Positions 33,413-46,556 of a stretch of DNA of 64,000 nucleotides are shown here, one piece after another. Within the stretch, counting starts at the first letter, position 1. Each line of letters begins with the position of its first letter. The translations under genes and the position numbers were made by a program. The notes under the pieces are model-generated. The model saw nothing but the letters and a program-made list of their open reading frames with translations. It was not told the DNA's origin and did not search any database. Source of the DNA: Anniella stebbinsi (taxonomy: Eukaryota; Chordata; Lepidosauria; Squamata; Anniellidae); assembly GCA_029215795.1 (NCBI GenBank), contig JARDYH010000005.1, positions 12,494,001 to 12,558,000 of the forward strand, written 5' to 3'.

Positions 33413-34820
33413 CACCCTTCCTCTTCTGACATGCGGGGACTGGTTCCCTGCTGCCTTTATGGTGCAAGCGCCAGTGTGGAAGGGTGTCCACTGAGTCATC
33501 CGACTGGTCTCTGCCCTTCAGCGAAGGTGGCCTGGAGCAGCAAAGTTGGATCGTTGCACTCAATACACCCTCTTGTGTCCAACGTACTGTGTTTTTAACT
33601 ATCTCGTTTTGCAACGTACTCCTTAGCACAGGCATCCCATCTGTCTCCTGTGCCTCCCACCCTTCCAAGTGCTAATGATTTTCCTAGGAAGATCTCCTCT
33701 GGAGCAGCCAGGTTCTGCCCTTTCCCCCTCTCCTACTCAGTACTCCCCCTGCATTTCTCCCTCCATCTATCCGTCCACCCACTTTAGTTCTAGTGTCCTC
33801 CTAGAATGTTGGTTGCTAAGTGACCAAGATGGGTTTCTGACCCTTCTGGAACCTCTGAAGTCTTCTCTTCTGGGCGGGTTTGCCAACAGCATTTTTAATG
33901 CTGAATCCCGATGTGACTTTATTTCCTTCTTAGTGTGGCAGTTTCTGCATGGCGAAAGTCCTGCGCAATATGCCCCTTCTCAAAGATTGGCCTTTTATGT
34001 TGAGTTTAAATGTTTTGGCCCAAGTTTGTTTGTTTGTTTGTTAAAAAGCACTTTATTTTCTCTAGGTTTTTGTTTTGTTTTGTTCCTCTTCTAATAATGT
34101 TTTTCGGTTTTAGCTTGAAATCACTCTTTAAAAAAAAAAAAAGAACCCGCAGCCTTGAAAAAACACACTGGGTGTGTTTAAAAAACTCATTGGCCTTACC
34201 AGCTGATTTTAAGCCAAGCAGGTTCTCTTTTTAAACTGGGCCATCTCAAGGGTCTGTTATGAACTAACGATTCGAGGGGAGTCAGCGGTCTAGGCTAACG
34301 GTGATGGGGGAGAGTGAATGCAGTCTTGATGCCACAGTGCCCTTAGTAGATGCGCTCTTAGGCATGCCATAGCTTGTGTTTGGCTCTCACACTTCATTGC
34401 AACTAGCGATCTCCCCAGTTGATGCATTCTTCAAGATTTGCTTGCTATAGAACAGCCATGGTCTGGTCAAGGGAGATTCATTTTCAGTCACGCTAGCTGG
34501 CCTCCCTATTTAAATACAGATGCTTGGTCAGGTTGCCAGACTCTCAACAATGACTTCTCTATGCATTATTAGCTTGCAGCATTCTATATTAAATAGGTGG
34601 AGAGAACTCAAGCCTTTTCTAGTGTTACATGTTAAGCCAATATTGAATAATAGCACATAATAGTGTGTGCCAATTGGCCTCTTGATAGAAGGGAAAAAAA
34701 GTGTATTGACTCCTTCAATCCAAATTCTGGCTGTTTCTGGGTTAAACTGGGAACCAAACCACTTGTGACCGAGTATTAGAGCAGTTTGATTGCTGGAAAT
34801 AAATACCTGCATTTACATGT
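33413..34820 (+). other. TBC1D25: TBC1D25 proximal 3' untranslated region
   Basis: From the stop to just past the AATAAA at 34798-34803. It is repeat-poor and T-rich, with a TTTG repeat near 34024-34040 and an A-run at 34129-34142. This gives a 3' UTR of about 1.4 kb. Usage is inferred. Confidence 0.55.
34798..34803 (+). terminator. TBC1D25: Poly(A) signal AATAAA, proximal TBC1D25
   Basis: Canonical hexamer followed within about 20 bases by a T/G-rich stretch (ACATGTTTGCCTTGGG). It is the first well-placed signal I see after the stop. Confidence 0.55.
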
Positions 34821-34829
34821 TTGCCTTGG

Positions 34830-37800
34830 GACAAACTGGGTGAAAGATGCCCCAGAGGGGATGAAAACAAGGCTGTGTTGCATTGCACCCCTTCTTTCTA
34901 GGCCCAAAGTTGCTTCACTTGGGTGACTTTGTTTACCATTTTGACCAGTTGAGCAGAATGGGAAGATCCCTCAATATTCTGCTTGGAAGTATCGTCTGCT
35001 TGTTCAGATCCCAATATTTGACTTCAGCTCCCCCTATTAAATAATGTAATTCCTAGTTTCAGTGGCAAATTATTTTGAAACACTGGGAAAAGGAATCCTC
35101 TTCCCACTCCTTGGCATTAATGTTGAGGATGGCACTACATGCACTGTTCATTCTGTGTCTTCTCAACCCCCCAGAATCCTCCATAAACATACTTTGCTTG
35201 TAGTTGACTGTGTCTAAAATTCCCAGGCTGGAAGATTTTGAGGGAGGGGGAAAGGAGCTTTGAAAAGCATATATTGGAGAGTGCCTGTTAAGCTTCATCC
35301 CTTAATCACATCTTTTCCATCAAAGAAGCCTTTGTACTAGCCTGGCTTTTTTTAGTCCCTGCTGGCCAGCAGCAGAAACCAGCAGGGATCATATTGGGAG
35401 GCTTTCCATCAGCAGCAAGGTCTTGGAAGGGCATCTTCCCATGTTGATTGGCTCCCGGCTTTATTCCATAGTTCTATGAATTCTATAGCCAAACTCAATA
35501 TAGTTAAGACAGAATCGAAGCACGACAAGTTTAAAATGCCTCCAGACAAAGAGGAATTGCCTCCAAAAGCATCTTTGCTAAATTTGTGGGGCGAGAGGAC
35601 TAGATCCTACAATTTTTTAAAAAAACATTGAACCCATTCTTTTATGGAAATGTCCACTGGAAGGAGCTGCAGCTTAGTTTAAGCTAGGTGCTTTGTGGAC
35701 ACAGAATGAGGGAGTAATAAGAGCTGATCCATGTGATGATTTCCACAGGGATTTGCATCTGCCATGGTGAGTTTCTCATCTGCATCATTGTATGATCTGG
35801 GGTCTTCATGTTGTACTTATTTATTATAACCTACCTTTCCACAGGGCTCCACACTTCAGTCAGCTTCAGCAACGCTGCAGCTTCAGATACTGTCAGACCA
35901 CTCATTACATTTCATCTATATCGCTATTGTTTGCCGTGGCAAGGGCAGGGAAGCTCACCGTGTAACGTGTCCAAGATGTGCTGTTGTGACAGCCGGAGAG
36001 GGGGTGTGGCAGAGAGGCTTGCCCTGGCGGTGTTGATCCAAGTGGCAACCATAACATTAAGAATGGTTTTTTATTATCTCTTTATTCCCTGTCAGCAAAG
36101 CTGATTGCTCACCTAGTAGAGAGCCTAGCTAGTAAAGAATGTTCCTAGCTGGTGAAGATTATGGGGGTGCGCGTTTCTCCTGGAGAAGACTCTTGCTAAA
36201 GTGTGAGACAGCATTTGTTCAGTGGACATTAAGGAGGTTCTCTCCTGCAGCACCCCACAGGCTCCCCAAGTCCACCCCAGAGGATCACCCAGCCCTCTGG
36301 AGCAGATCTGGGATACACGTGGGGGGTGGCTGCAGGTGGGAGGAGAAACTTGATCCTCCAGCAGTGTCTGTTCCATTGGCGGAAGGACACCATTGGATGC
36401 AATGAAATGTGTTGATCTTGATCCCTTTGCTGGCTGCAATATTTACACAGGCCCCAAACTAAAGGAGCCAGTGGTCTGCTGTCAGTCAGGCAGAGAGGGA
36501 CGCATTATGATCGCTTTGCATGAGAACATGCTTAGAATGAAATGAAACTGGTTGAGGCTGGGATTTAAACCAGTGTGGTACCCTTGGGTTATGAGGGCAG
36601 GCCATGCGGCGAGACTAAACTGAGGGGCCCTTAACCAGGACTGATTGATTTATCTTCTCTAACCCTCTGGTCTTTGGTTGGTCTGGACTGACTTGAGACC
36701 AGGTTTGCCATCTGCTGCCCCACTGATCTGCTTGACTCAAAGCATCACTGAGAGGTGGCCATACGTTACACCTATTATAAATAACTGGAGCCCTTCTGCT
36801 GCTGCAGGATGCGAAGCCTGTCTTCTTCTGCGCGGCTTGGAGGAGGAAACATGCAACCCAACATGGAGTGTAGCATAGGAACCAAGCTCCTTTTCAGCCC
36901 CACCTTAAACTGATTTCTATCCCATTTTTCCTCCCACTGAACATTGCGGGATATTGAATATGGGCAGGAGAAGACCTCTCGGTGGGCAAACAAAGGCTGT
37001 AGGTTTGCTCAAAAGTCTAAGCTAACTTCCTAATTTGCAGGCGAGGGGCTGACATTGCCTACCTCATTGGACAAACAGGAAACCCCTTTGCAATATTATG
37101 GACAAGGCTGCCCAAGTAGAATAATGACTGGAAATACATCTGTTACATAGGCCCCATGTGTCTTAACTTTTAACAATAAGCTAATTTCAGACAAACACTT
37201 CAGCCTTCACACTGAGCTTGAGAAGGGTGGATCACAGACCCCCCTTGGTGGTTTGCTTCCTACATGGTGCTATTGGAGTCGCTGTGTCTCAGCCAGGTTC
37301 CCTGAGTTGTGTTTCACTTCCTAATAGCTCTTACTTAACAATCAGGATAGTTTCTTTTTAGTAGTTTCCCTCCATTTGAGGACAGGATGGGTTTGGCCTT
37401 CTACCTTTTCCCCACGCTCCATTCTGGGTTAAAACAGGGTCTGCCTCTTAGGTTGGAGACGTAGACAGCAGGTGGCCATACTAGAGCCATCACTGCAATT
37501 TATTTTATCCCATTGCTGTCTTTGGTCAAACCGATTTTTGCAATACTTCAAAAACATGCAAAATCTATTGCCCAGAGAGGATAGTGAGCAGATGAAATGA
37601 GTGTCTACACAAATAATGCCTCCAGCATCACCTCTTTTAGAACCACAGTTTGTCTCCAACTTTAGACAAGCTACCTTCTAGAGGTTTAAACCAGAAGTAT
37701 CTTGATCCTCCAAATCTGCAAAGAACAAGCCTACATTACTCTAGGCCAACCTTCCCCAACCTGGTGCCCTACATATGTGTCGGACGGGCAACTCCCAGCA

Positions 37801-38600
37801 GCCCCCAGCCAGCCGTATCGGGGCTGGGGGTTGCTGGGAGTTGTAGTCCCATACATCTAGAGGGCACCACGTTGGGGAAGGCTGCTTCTAGGCTGATTGT
37901 CTTCCCCTAGCTGCCACACCCTTTTGTGATATTGCACATGAGGAACTGATTCAGTTCTCTGAAGCAAGCAAATAGTGGCTCTGAATGATATTGCAAAGGT
38001 GGCTAGTTCATGAGTGGGGAGAGAGAAAAGATGCTTCATTGGTGTTACCTGTAGCATTGGGGCATGCCTAGACATTACTTGCCTTGGGTGAATACCCCTT
38101 GCTACTCTTGCCTGCACCACCGCTCCTCCCTCTGTCTTCCCTTACTTCCATACCCTACTACTCACACCATCAACTAGCCTCTCCTGTCCCCATGGTGGGT
38201 GTCAGGCATATTGCTATGAGGCAGCTGCCCATGCCCCCCCCACCCCCCAGATATGAACTTAATCATGGGTTGTGGCTCACTGGGAAGTTCTTCTGCACAA
38301 GTCTCATTGAGATGAGCCGGATCTCTTTTGTGCTGCTCCTGTTGGTTTCAGTAAGTAATGGGTGTCCATTAGCAAGGATGGTGGTGATAGTGGAGAGGCA
38401 CAGCCATAGCCTTGCTTCTAGGCATCCAGCAGTGGGGAGTTCTGCTTGACGTAGGTGAGTGATGCATTATCGGCTTGATCTTTATCTCTTCCGCCCTTCC
38501 CCATCGCACACCAATTTTCGAATTTCATGGTGCCTCACTACTTTCTCGATAGCTCTTAGGACTACACTGCGACAGGCACCAGCAGCTAAGCTGCAGCCTC
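34830..38600. other. Intergenic or long 3'UTR stretch, little recognised
   Basis: No coding region recognised. A reverse L2-like tail (35815-35850) and a CTTCCCCAAC-type MITE (37746-37885, flanked by TCTAGGC on both sides) are the only clear repeats. The short open frames look random. Confidence 0.5.
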
Positions 38601-38605
38601 TTGCT

Positions 38606-38925
38606 TAGGCTGACCCTATGAAAAGGAGGACAGGGCTCATGTAACTTTAACAGTTGTAGAGAAAAGGGAATTTCAACCAGAGTCATTTGTATGCAATTAG
38701 TTCCTGGTGATATTCCCTCTTCATCACCACAGTTAAAGGTGCAGGCACTATACTAGAGTGACCATATACAAAAGAAGGCAGGGCCCCTGCAACTTTAACT
38801 GTTGTGATGAAGAGAGAATTTCACCAGGAACTAATTGCATACAAATGACACTGGCTGAAATCCCCTTTTCTCTACAACTGTTAAAGTTACATGAGCCCTG
38901 TCCTCCTTTTCATAGGGTTAGCCTA
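38606..38925. mobile_element. 320-bp composite foldback MITE, copy 2 (variant ends)
   Basis: Same length and body as 8514-8833, but the subterminal sequence is CCTATGAAAAGGAGGACAGG instead of the AGATAAAATCCAGGTCAGG form, and the far end matches it. The flanks CTCTTGCT and CCCTTGCT (38598-38605, 38926-38933) are an 8-bp duplication with one mismatch. Confidence 0.85.
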
Positions 38926-38939
38926 CCCTTGCTGTCGTT

Positions 38940-40275
38940 TTTCCTCATGTATGTGATGTGAGCTTCACGTATGATTCTCTCTTCAGAGCCCTCCTGCTGT
39001 ACTTGCTGCTGACAGCCAAATTCTGTTGGATCTCCCACCTCATCTTCTCTGCCCCCTCCTTCCCGCCCAGAAACAAGACTTTCAACTTATCCAAACATTC
39101 TGTGTTATATTTATAACTGCATATTTATAACTCTGCCTTTGTATTATTTTTGTGCACTTATTTATTTTTACAAGCCTTTCTTTTTTAAAATCTGGTGCTT
39201 AATGTTTCCAGGCCGGGACTTGCAGACAACGCAAAGACTTTAAAGGAAGGCTGCGCGCGGCTTTGGGGACTGGTTGTGCCAGAATCCCGGTGCACGCACG
39301 TTTGGCTCAGTTTCCTTTTTTTGTAGAATTATTTGCTTCAGTTTACCATGAGCCCTGTATGGATGGTAAACTTGCTTGAAGAAGAGAAGCTGAAGAAATA
39401 CCTTATTGAAAATAAGGTTCAAGTTGAAAAGTCAAGATATAGTGGTGTCCAATAAGGTGTGTAGCCAGAGGTGCAGAGGAATGAGGTGCTGTTAAGGGTT
39501 AGAGGACTGGAGGCACATCTGAATCATGGGCCACAATGCGTTGGGAAATCCTCCTGTCCCAGCCCCATTGAAATGAATAGGAGCACATAGGGCCCTTGCG
39601 TTCCATTCATTTCAAGGGGGTTTCCACAAGACAACATCCCAGTAAATTGTGTCCTCTGAATTAAGGAGAGGAAGGACGCTTTTTGCATTTTCTGCTGTAG
39701 GTACCAAAATACAGTGGGTTGGCCTTCTGAATAGCCCTGCTGTGTTTTTTTTAATTAATCCAGAGGCTTAAAAATATGTGTACATCTGCTGAAAAAAAAT
39801 GGAAATCTCTGGGCTGCTTTATGGGCAGTCCAACCTTGTCAATCTTGAAGCCTTGTCACTTTGGAATTCAGCTAGGATCATGCCTCTGGGATGTGCTTGC
39901 TTTCTTCTTCTCCTGGGGTAAGTGGGTCAGCAATTAATAATTTCTAGCTGGCCCAAGTAGAAAAAAGTACCATAAAGGAGTAGCAATTAGGTGGGGTGGC
40001 AGGAACAAGGCTTTGGCCTTTAGAGTTCAGTCTCCCCCAAATCCTTCCTCTTGTTGGGAATTCATAGTGCTGCGTGCTTGAAGGGACCCCTCTCATTGAA
40101 ACTGTTCTGACTCGTGTATGTAACTTCTTTCCAGTTTGACCCCTCTGACTGTATTATCATTAAACCAAAACGGCTTTCTTTCAGGCCTCGGGCACTTTTG
40201 TCTGTCCTTGTTTTAAAGCTTATGTGATAAAGGAATGAAAGTTTAAATAAAGTGGTGCTGCTTGTTGATTTGGCT
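38940..40275 (+). other. Possible distal 3'UTR or unassigned terminal exon
   Basis: A largely unique stretch with AU-rich elements (ATATTTATAAC twice near 39109-39131, CTTATTTATTTTTAC near 39158) and AATAAA at 40246-40251, followed by a TGTT/GGCTC-rich stretch. It resembles a 3' UTR end on the plus strand. It could be a distal TBC1D25 3' end or the tail of an unrecognised transcript. No reading frame supports a protein here. Confidence 0.35.
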
Positions 40276-41299
40276 CAAAGCTGTTTTGGCGGCATGTTCA
40301 GTTGTTACAGGGGAGTGCCTGGGCCTAAAGACAGGTAATGGTATCAGACACAAAAAGCAACAAACCAATTTCATTCTTAACTAGACTGGAGGATTACTGA
40401 GAGGAATTTAAAGGCTATGATTGATGATGGACTGTGTCACAATAATAAGGAACTGGAGACCAGTGTCATTAACTATGACACACTCTATGCAAGCTTAATT
40501 AAGCACCTACAGTTACGTAGGGAATCTTGCTTTGGGAGACAATAGCGCTCAATCCATTACTAGCAAAATATTGTGAATTTGTTTGGAATCTCGGCAGTAA
40601 TGTTGAAGAAGATCATTGAGAACTGGAAAGGATTTAGAGGAAAACCATGAAGATTAAGTCCTAGAAGGTGCAATTTCTACACGGAAATGCAAATATAATT
40701 GGGAATATTAACAGAGGAAAGAAGATTAAAGGTGGCTGGGGCACACACACGACACTTTTTCAAGTATTTTTTTAAAAGAAGTCAGGAAAAAGATGCAGTA
40801 TTTCACTAAAGCTTTGACCCAGGCAGTCTGCTCCTTGCAGAGCAGCTACTTCTGTTGCACAAAAACCTTGCCTTAAAAAAAGCTACACAAAAGATATCAA
40901 ATTTATATCCAAAAAAAAAAAAAAATCTTTTCTGCAGGTGCAAGCTGTTTTGCATAGCTAATGGTTTCTTACTGCGCCTCATGTTGCATGGCCAGTTATG
41001 CTAACACTCATGAATCCGTGTGCTGAAAATGGCAGAGAGTTAATTTTGCTCATGGTCATCAGGCTTACAGTCCATGGTCCCCTGTTCTCTAATGAAGGAG
41101 TTGCTCATAGGAAGAGTTTCAATGGTGCTGAATATTCTCACTATCTCTGGACATGGCTCGATGTTCCATTCCCCCATCTTTTTTTTTTTAATTTAAAAAT
41201 CCTACAAACATTGAAGAATTGCAAATCTCCTGCTTTCAGCATACTCATCATTTTAGTGGATCCAGCAATTAAGACAAAAACATCTATGAAGCTAGCAGC

Positions 41300-41640
41300 A
41301 GGGTTGTGGGGACTCTTTATTTATTTACAATATTTCTATACCGCTCAATACCTAAAAAAAAGCTATTCTAGAGTGCTGCACATAGGTATAAACAGTAAAA
41401 AAGAAAGATTAAAAAACAAATTAAAATTGTTCAATTTAAAATAAAGGACCAGAAAAAAGTGGCTAGTCAGTTGAGAAAAGCTCCTCAAAATAGAGTTGTT
41501 TTCAGGAGGTGCCGGAAGCAGCCTAGTGTTGGCGCCTGCCTGACTTCTAGGGGCAGGGAGTTCCATAGAGAAGGGGTCACCACACTAAAGACTTTCCTGG
41601 TGGATTCCAATCAGGCCATAGGTCCATGTGGAACCACCAG
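41300..41640 (-). mobile_element. L2-like LINE 3' region, reverse
   Basis: Starts at a reverse tail (TTTATTTATTTACAATATTTC, ACCGCTCAATA) and reads backward to a segment (GGCAGGGAGTTCCATAGAG) typical of these 3' regions. A similar reverse copy lies at 60904-61225. Confidence 0.6.
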
Positions 41641-41849
41641 GAGCATGCCCGCCAATGATTATTGAACGACTTGCACTGAATAGCCTGGTTCACACAATTG
41701 CCGCAGCCCACTATGACTTACTTAAGCTACAGTGGCAATCATGTGAACCAGCCCACTGTCCCATAATGGTCTGCAGGACAGCAGCTATGTGCGTGTGTTG
41801 CTGCAATGAGTTGTTTGCTGTTCAGAAACAAATGCATAAAGGTCTTCTG

Positions 41850-42900
41850 ATCTGGGAAATAGAGGGGTACATAGATGAGTCCTTCAGGGACAAGGTGGAG
41901 CGGTTCTACTCCCATGCTGAAAGCTTTGCTGTTACAGAGAATAAGGATCTCAGGGCAGGAGGGTGTTGTACTGAGGAAGAGGGAAATTATCCTTCAGAAG
42001 GGAACAATTACTTGGAGTCAGTTGATTTCCATTCATGATTAGGCTATACCTCCAGGGTGGGGGGTGGATGGAAGAGGAAGATTAGATCACCCGCAAGACA
42101 GCTTTGTGATGGCTGTGTCGACTGCATGATGGCATGTCTGCTTGGTGCAAAACTTGCAGTCATCATGCACTGTGTGGGTGAGGCATCAGTGCGGGTTATA
42201 TGTGTTGGCGCCAATGAAATCGAGGAACAATAGTCATAAGGTCCCCAAAGCCCAATTCAGGCTGCTAGGAAAGGTGAGAACATAAGAGCCCTGCTGGATC
42301 AGACCAGGGGTCCAACTACTCCAGCACTCCGTTCCCACAGTGGCCAACTAGCTGTTGACCAGGAAACCACAAACAGGACACAGATGCAACAGCACCCTCC
42401 TGCCCATGTTCCCCAGCAACTGGTGTAAGCTTATAAGCTTACTGCCTCTGATACTGGATCAGAGTCCAAGAACTCCGAGGTAGCCTTTCTGAAAACGCTA
42501 CCTGTTCTGTGCAAGGAGAGCTAGATAGGGAGAACCTCAATGTCTCAGTGTTGGGAGGATGGATGTAGATGTGTTAGGTACTAGGGAACATTTTGCCATA
42601 AGCCAAGCCTATAGAAAGTAGATGGGATCAACCTGAACAGTAATGGAATCAGACTGCTAAATCTAACGCTTAATGGTAAAGAAAAGAAAAGGTCATTGAG
42701 CAAGTTTTACACAGACTTTAAGGGGAAAGCCAACTGGAGCTGGGAAATATTGATTCAGGATGAGGCCCCATCTCTTAACGGAATGGTGTAAATGCTTCGG
42801 GTTCTCAGAGTGGGGTTATGATAGAACTTGGCAACAAAGATACAAAAACAAATGACACAGATTTAAAGCGATCAAAGACATGAACCAGAGATCTGAAGAG
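41850..42900 (+). mobile_element. Probable degraded LINE ORF1 region with inserted CR1 tail
   Basis: Broken frames resemble the esterase-type ORF1 of CR1 elements (a piece reading VLALLGGWM-like is not intact; TGTGTTGGCGCCAATGA would encode the VGAN/D-type motif). The reverse CR1-like 3' end at 42277-42460 interrupts it. The assignment is tentative. Confidence 0.35.
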
Positions 42901-43419
42901 GGATGCAATTGGTATGTGTTTATATCTAATATGATACAGTGAGCATGTTTAGCCTGACTGTTACAGTAATATCTTGCATCATTCACAGGACACTGTGTTT
43001 CTCTATGGAACTATAAATTTCACCAAAGTTTTCACTCCAGTCTTACAGGATCCTTTATTTAAGAGCTCTGAGCTTGACATAGGTTAGTAACTCTCTTTAA
43101 GCTCTATTCTATCTCTGATTTGGTTTGTGAAAGTATAAACAAATGAATTCAAACATTGTCCTTCCATGAAAACCTGTCAACTGGTCTATGGGTGTTTGAT
43201 AGCACCACATTCTCCAATTACACCTTATCGTACTGACCACAAGATGGAGACAAACACTCGGGAGGAAGAAATGATCTTGCAAGGATTAGGCGGGCTACGG
43301 TTCCACAATTGTGGCAGTTGTCTTATCCCTGCTGACATCCCAGCAGTATTGTTCTGACTACTATCCAAAAGACATCTGGGCCCTTGACTTCCATCGCCAG
43401 CCTCTGTTCCAATTTACGC

Positions 43420-43740
43420 ATCTCAGTTCCATCAAACGTGAAGGAGCAGGCCTTAATCAGTGGCAGGGTCCTACTCTCTGCCCCATCAGGCTGGCAGGTA
43501 CTAAGGTTAGGGCTTTCTCGGTGGTGGCCCCACACCTTCGGAACTCCATCAGGGAGATATGTAAGGCCTCATCAGTGCTGGCTTTAAAAAAACACCTTGA
43601 AAAACATTTATTTTAGTCTGCATTTGGTGCTTAAAAATCATTAGCTGCTCTTCCTCCTGCATGTGTGCAACTGTAATTGTATGTTCATGTTTTTATAATA
43701 TTGTAAACCACCTTGTGTAGGCAGTGTGGCCTGAAAGTTG
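43420..43740 (+). mobile_element. L2-like LINE ORF2 C-terminus
   Basis: Translates as CPIRLAGTKVRAFSVVAPHL and then a segment ending SSVLALKKHLEKHLF before a stop, the characteristic end of L2 ORF2, followed by a 3' region with AAACCACCTTGTGTAGG. Confidence 0.7.
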
Positions 43741-43746
43741 CATTAA

Positions 43747-43910
43747 GGGAACAATCCAATGCATGTTAGGCAGAAAAATAATAATTCTTCAACTCCCAGC
43801 ATTCACTGGGAGTTGTATTTATTTATTTATTTATTGCATTTCTGTACCGCCCGATAGCTGAAGTTGTAGAACGTTTTTTTCTGTCTAAACTACGCATAGG
43901 ATTGTGCCCC
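43747..43910. mobile_element. Harbinger-like MITE interrupted by a LINE tail
   Basis: Ends GGGAACAATCC and GGATTGTGCCC match the family at 19745-19876. A reverse LINE tail (TTATTTATTTATTGCATTTC, ACCGCCCGATAGC) is inserted between about 43817 and 43862. Confidence 0.65.
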
Positions 43911-43919
43911 AAAAGTCTT

Positions 43920-45010
43920 TTAAATAAACAAGTAGAGCGCATGGAAAGTCATCTTTCTGCAATACCAGAATAACTGCAGCCACCCTCTGCACTTTGGGGA
44001 CTAGGGGCATGGCTTCCAACCAAAGAGGGTGTAACTTTCAGGCCTCTGTGAGCTGTGGTGCCTCCCTTTTCAGAAGTCCAGCACTGATAACAGGGATATG
44101 TGATGTAAGTGTTGCCAAATATTAAAGGGCACGGACCTTGTCTGTCTCTGACCTGAGGGTTGCAAGACTTCAACAAACAAGCAAAGGTATTCAAAGAACA
44201 GTTGGTGCACGAAGCTGCAGCGCTGACATTTCTTATTAACAAATCCGATGGTGCATCTGAGGTTATGAGTATGGTGGATTAGAAATAGTTCTCTCATGAC
44301 AAAAACCATCTCTGATTTACTGCAGAGGGAATTATTTAGGATTAATTCAGTGTTGCAGCAAATGGCTGTGTTGCATAGGTTGCCTAATACATTTTTGATT
44401 GAGTGATTGATACATAGTGTATTCATATTTATCACCTCAGCTATTAGGATGGAGCTTTTCCCCTCCTTCATTTCTTCACCTTTTAGTTCTCCCTTATTAA
44501 CTTTACTATCTTCATGGGTGTGCATACATGCATGAACGCAAGCACACTTAAAGAAATACCTTGCTAATATGGCTAAAGAGGCACTTATCAAGACCCAGAC
44601 ACCAGTAAGAGGTTAACTTGAGCTAGGAATACAACCCTTTTCACTACATAGGGGAATCTGCCACAGAAAGTAGGAGGCAGTATGGGTTTCTCGCCCTGTT
44701 CTTGACTTCTCTGAGTGCTCTACATGAAGCAAGAGTTTGGTTTCCATGAACCTTCTGCAATTAATACAGAATTCTTGGAAGTGTGCGAGTGCACATTCAT
44801 GGGCAAAGATAGAGGACAGTGTGTTAGCCAAAGGCAAGGGCCACATGGAATGTGAGACTGCAGCCCTGAGCACTCTGGCATTCTCTTAACTTGTATACTA
44901 TTCCCCTCAGTGGTTGAGAGGGCCTACTGATAGTCTCTTGCTCCCAAAAACCCTGAGGCTTGCATAAATGCTCCTGTCACATTTAACAGTCTAAAGTCCT
45001 AAAATGTGCT
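43920..45010. other. Intergenic stretch, nothing recognised
   Basis: No exon, repeat family or structured element was identified. The minus-strand open frames (44591-44070, 44242-43949) have no motif I recognise. Confidence 0.4.
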
Positions 45011-45014
45011 GAGG

Positions 45015-45250
45015 GGATTTTTATTTATTATTAAATGTATATCCTACCATTTTTCCTCCAAGGAACCCAAGGCGGCATACATAATCCCCTTCCTCTCCAT
45101 TTATCCTCACAACAACAATCCTGTGAGGCAGGTTGAGCTGAGAGTCTGTGACTGGCCCAAAGTCACCCAGTGAGCTTCCATGACTAAGTGGGGAATAGAA
45201 CCTGGATCTTCCGACTCCTAGTCCAACACTCTAACCACTACACCACACTG
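45015..45250 (-). mobile_element. CORE/MIR-type SINE, reverse
   Basis: On the minus strand the tRNA-like head is CAGTGTGGTGTAGTGGTTAG with a B-box-like GGTTCTATTCC, then the core GTGACTTTGGGCCAGTCAC and TTGTTGTTGTGAGGATAAAT. It ends GCCGCCTTGGGTTCC and a TAATAAATAAA tail. Confidence 0.8.
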
Positions 45251-46002
45251 GAAGGCAAATACCCCACATGCTATGATTATGTGAGCCACTCTTTCAGTCC
45301 ATGTGTTTGGGGTAGGATGAATGCTTTGTCCATCTCAAACCACGCCTTATTTTATACTGCTACATGGCGAGACGTGCCAAGGGCAGCCCTACAGGGATTT
45401 GTCTCCGGTGAATGGGAAAGTACTGGCCATTTGTGGTATAACGTGGAACCATAAATTACTTTGCAGACAGAACATAGAGGAAATGAACAGGCACTCCTAT
45501 AACAGACTGCAGATCACCAGTGTGCACAAGCAGAAATGCAACGGATGAAGTTTTCCCAATCACTGGACGTACACGTTTGCAGGGAGCTGAAACTGTTCAA
45601 GGCTTCAGCAGAAAACGATGGGTTACGTATTTACTGCATTGATATGCCACCCAGTTCGCAGCGCTCTGTGGGAACCTTACAAACAATAGAACATTAAAAT
45701 CCCATAACAATCCCTTGTGAGGTCTGTTGAGTTGCTCAGAATCAACAAGAGGAAGTTGGGCCTGGATTTTGAACAAAGGCCTCTAAACTACCCTTAAATG
45801 AAAACATACCTGAACTAAATACAATTATGATTATATATATATATATATATCCATTTATAAATGCATACTAAGCTTCACCAGTCAGAACCCTGACAGAAGA
45901 GCCTTATTCTGTTCTTTCTAGGGCTGAGTTGGGCACCCCCCCAGGGGTTCTAGCTCTCCCCTCATCTCATTATTTACCATCTTTGGGCTCTTCGGTGTTG
46001 TG

Positions 46003-46322
46003 TAGGGTGACCAGATAAAATCCAGGTCAGGGCTCCTGTAACTTTAACAGTTGTAGAGAAAAGGGAATTTCAGCCAGTGTCATTTGTATGCAATTAGTTC
46101 CTGGTGAAATCCCCTCTTCATCACAACCGTTAAAGTTGCAGGGGCCCTGCCTTCTTTTGTATCTGGTCACTCTAGTATAGTGCCTGCACCTTTAACAGTT
46201 GTGATGAAGAGGGAATTTCACCAGAAACTAATTACATACAAATGACACCGGCTGAAATTCCCTTTTCTCTACAACTGTTAAAGTTACAGGAGCCCTGACC
46301 TGGATTTTATCTGGTCAGCCTA
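46003..46322. mobile_element. 320-bp composite foldback MITE, copy 3
   Basis: Perfect 8-bp duplication GTGTTGTG at 45995-46002 and 46323-46330. Ends TAGGGTGACCAGATAAAATC and its complement. The centre is in the orientation opposite to copies 1, 2 and 6. Confidence 0.9.
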
Positions 46323-46556
46323 GTGTTGTGGGCACAACCCACACATTTTCTCTCTCTTTTCCTGCTTTGGAAGTTCAACCACGCTTCTATTGCTGGAGGA
46401 AGTTGTCAGTGCGGATCAGAGATGATGCTAGAGAGTGGGCATGTGACAGGTTTGGCAAAAGCATCACTGTCCAAAGAGCAGGGGTAGACAGTGTGGCATT
46501 GGTGGGCATCAATTCACCCCTGGACACCTTTCTTCACCAAGGTGCGCTACTTCTCC

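Noticed and set aside
32087..33668. Several minus-strand open frames of 130-156 codons
   Set aside because: They lie antisense to the TBC1D25 terminal exon, whose plus-strand frame is a clear orthologue.
41628..42038. 136-codon plus-strand open frame
   Set aside because: It is a patchwork of a reverse L2 fragment, an old MITE and possible LINE ORF1 debris; no single protein is supported.
44070..44591. 173-codon minus-strand open frame
   Set aside because: No recognisable domain, cysteine- and histidine-rich by chance, and no splice or promoter context.
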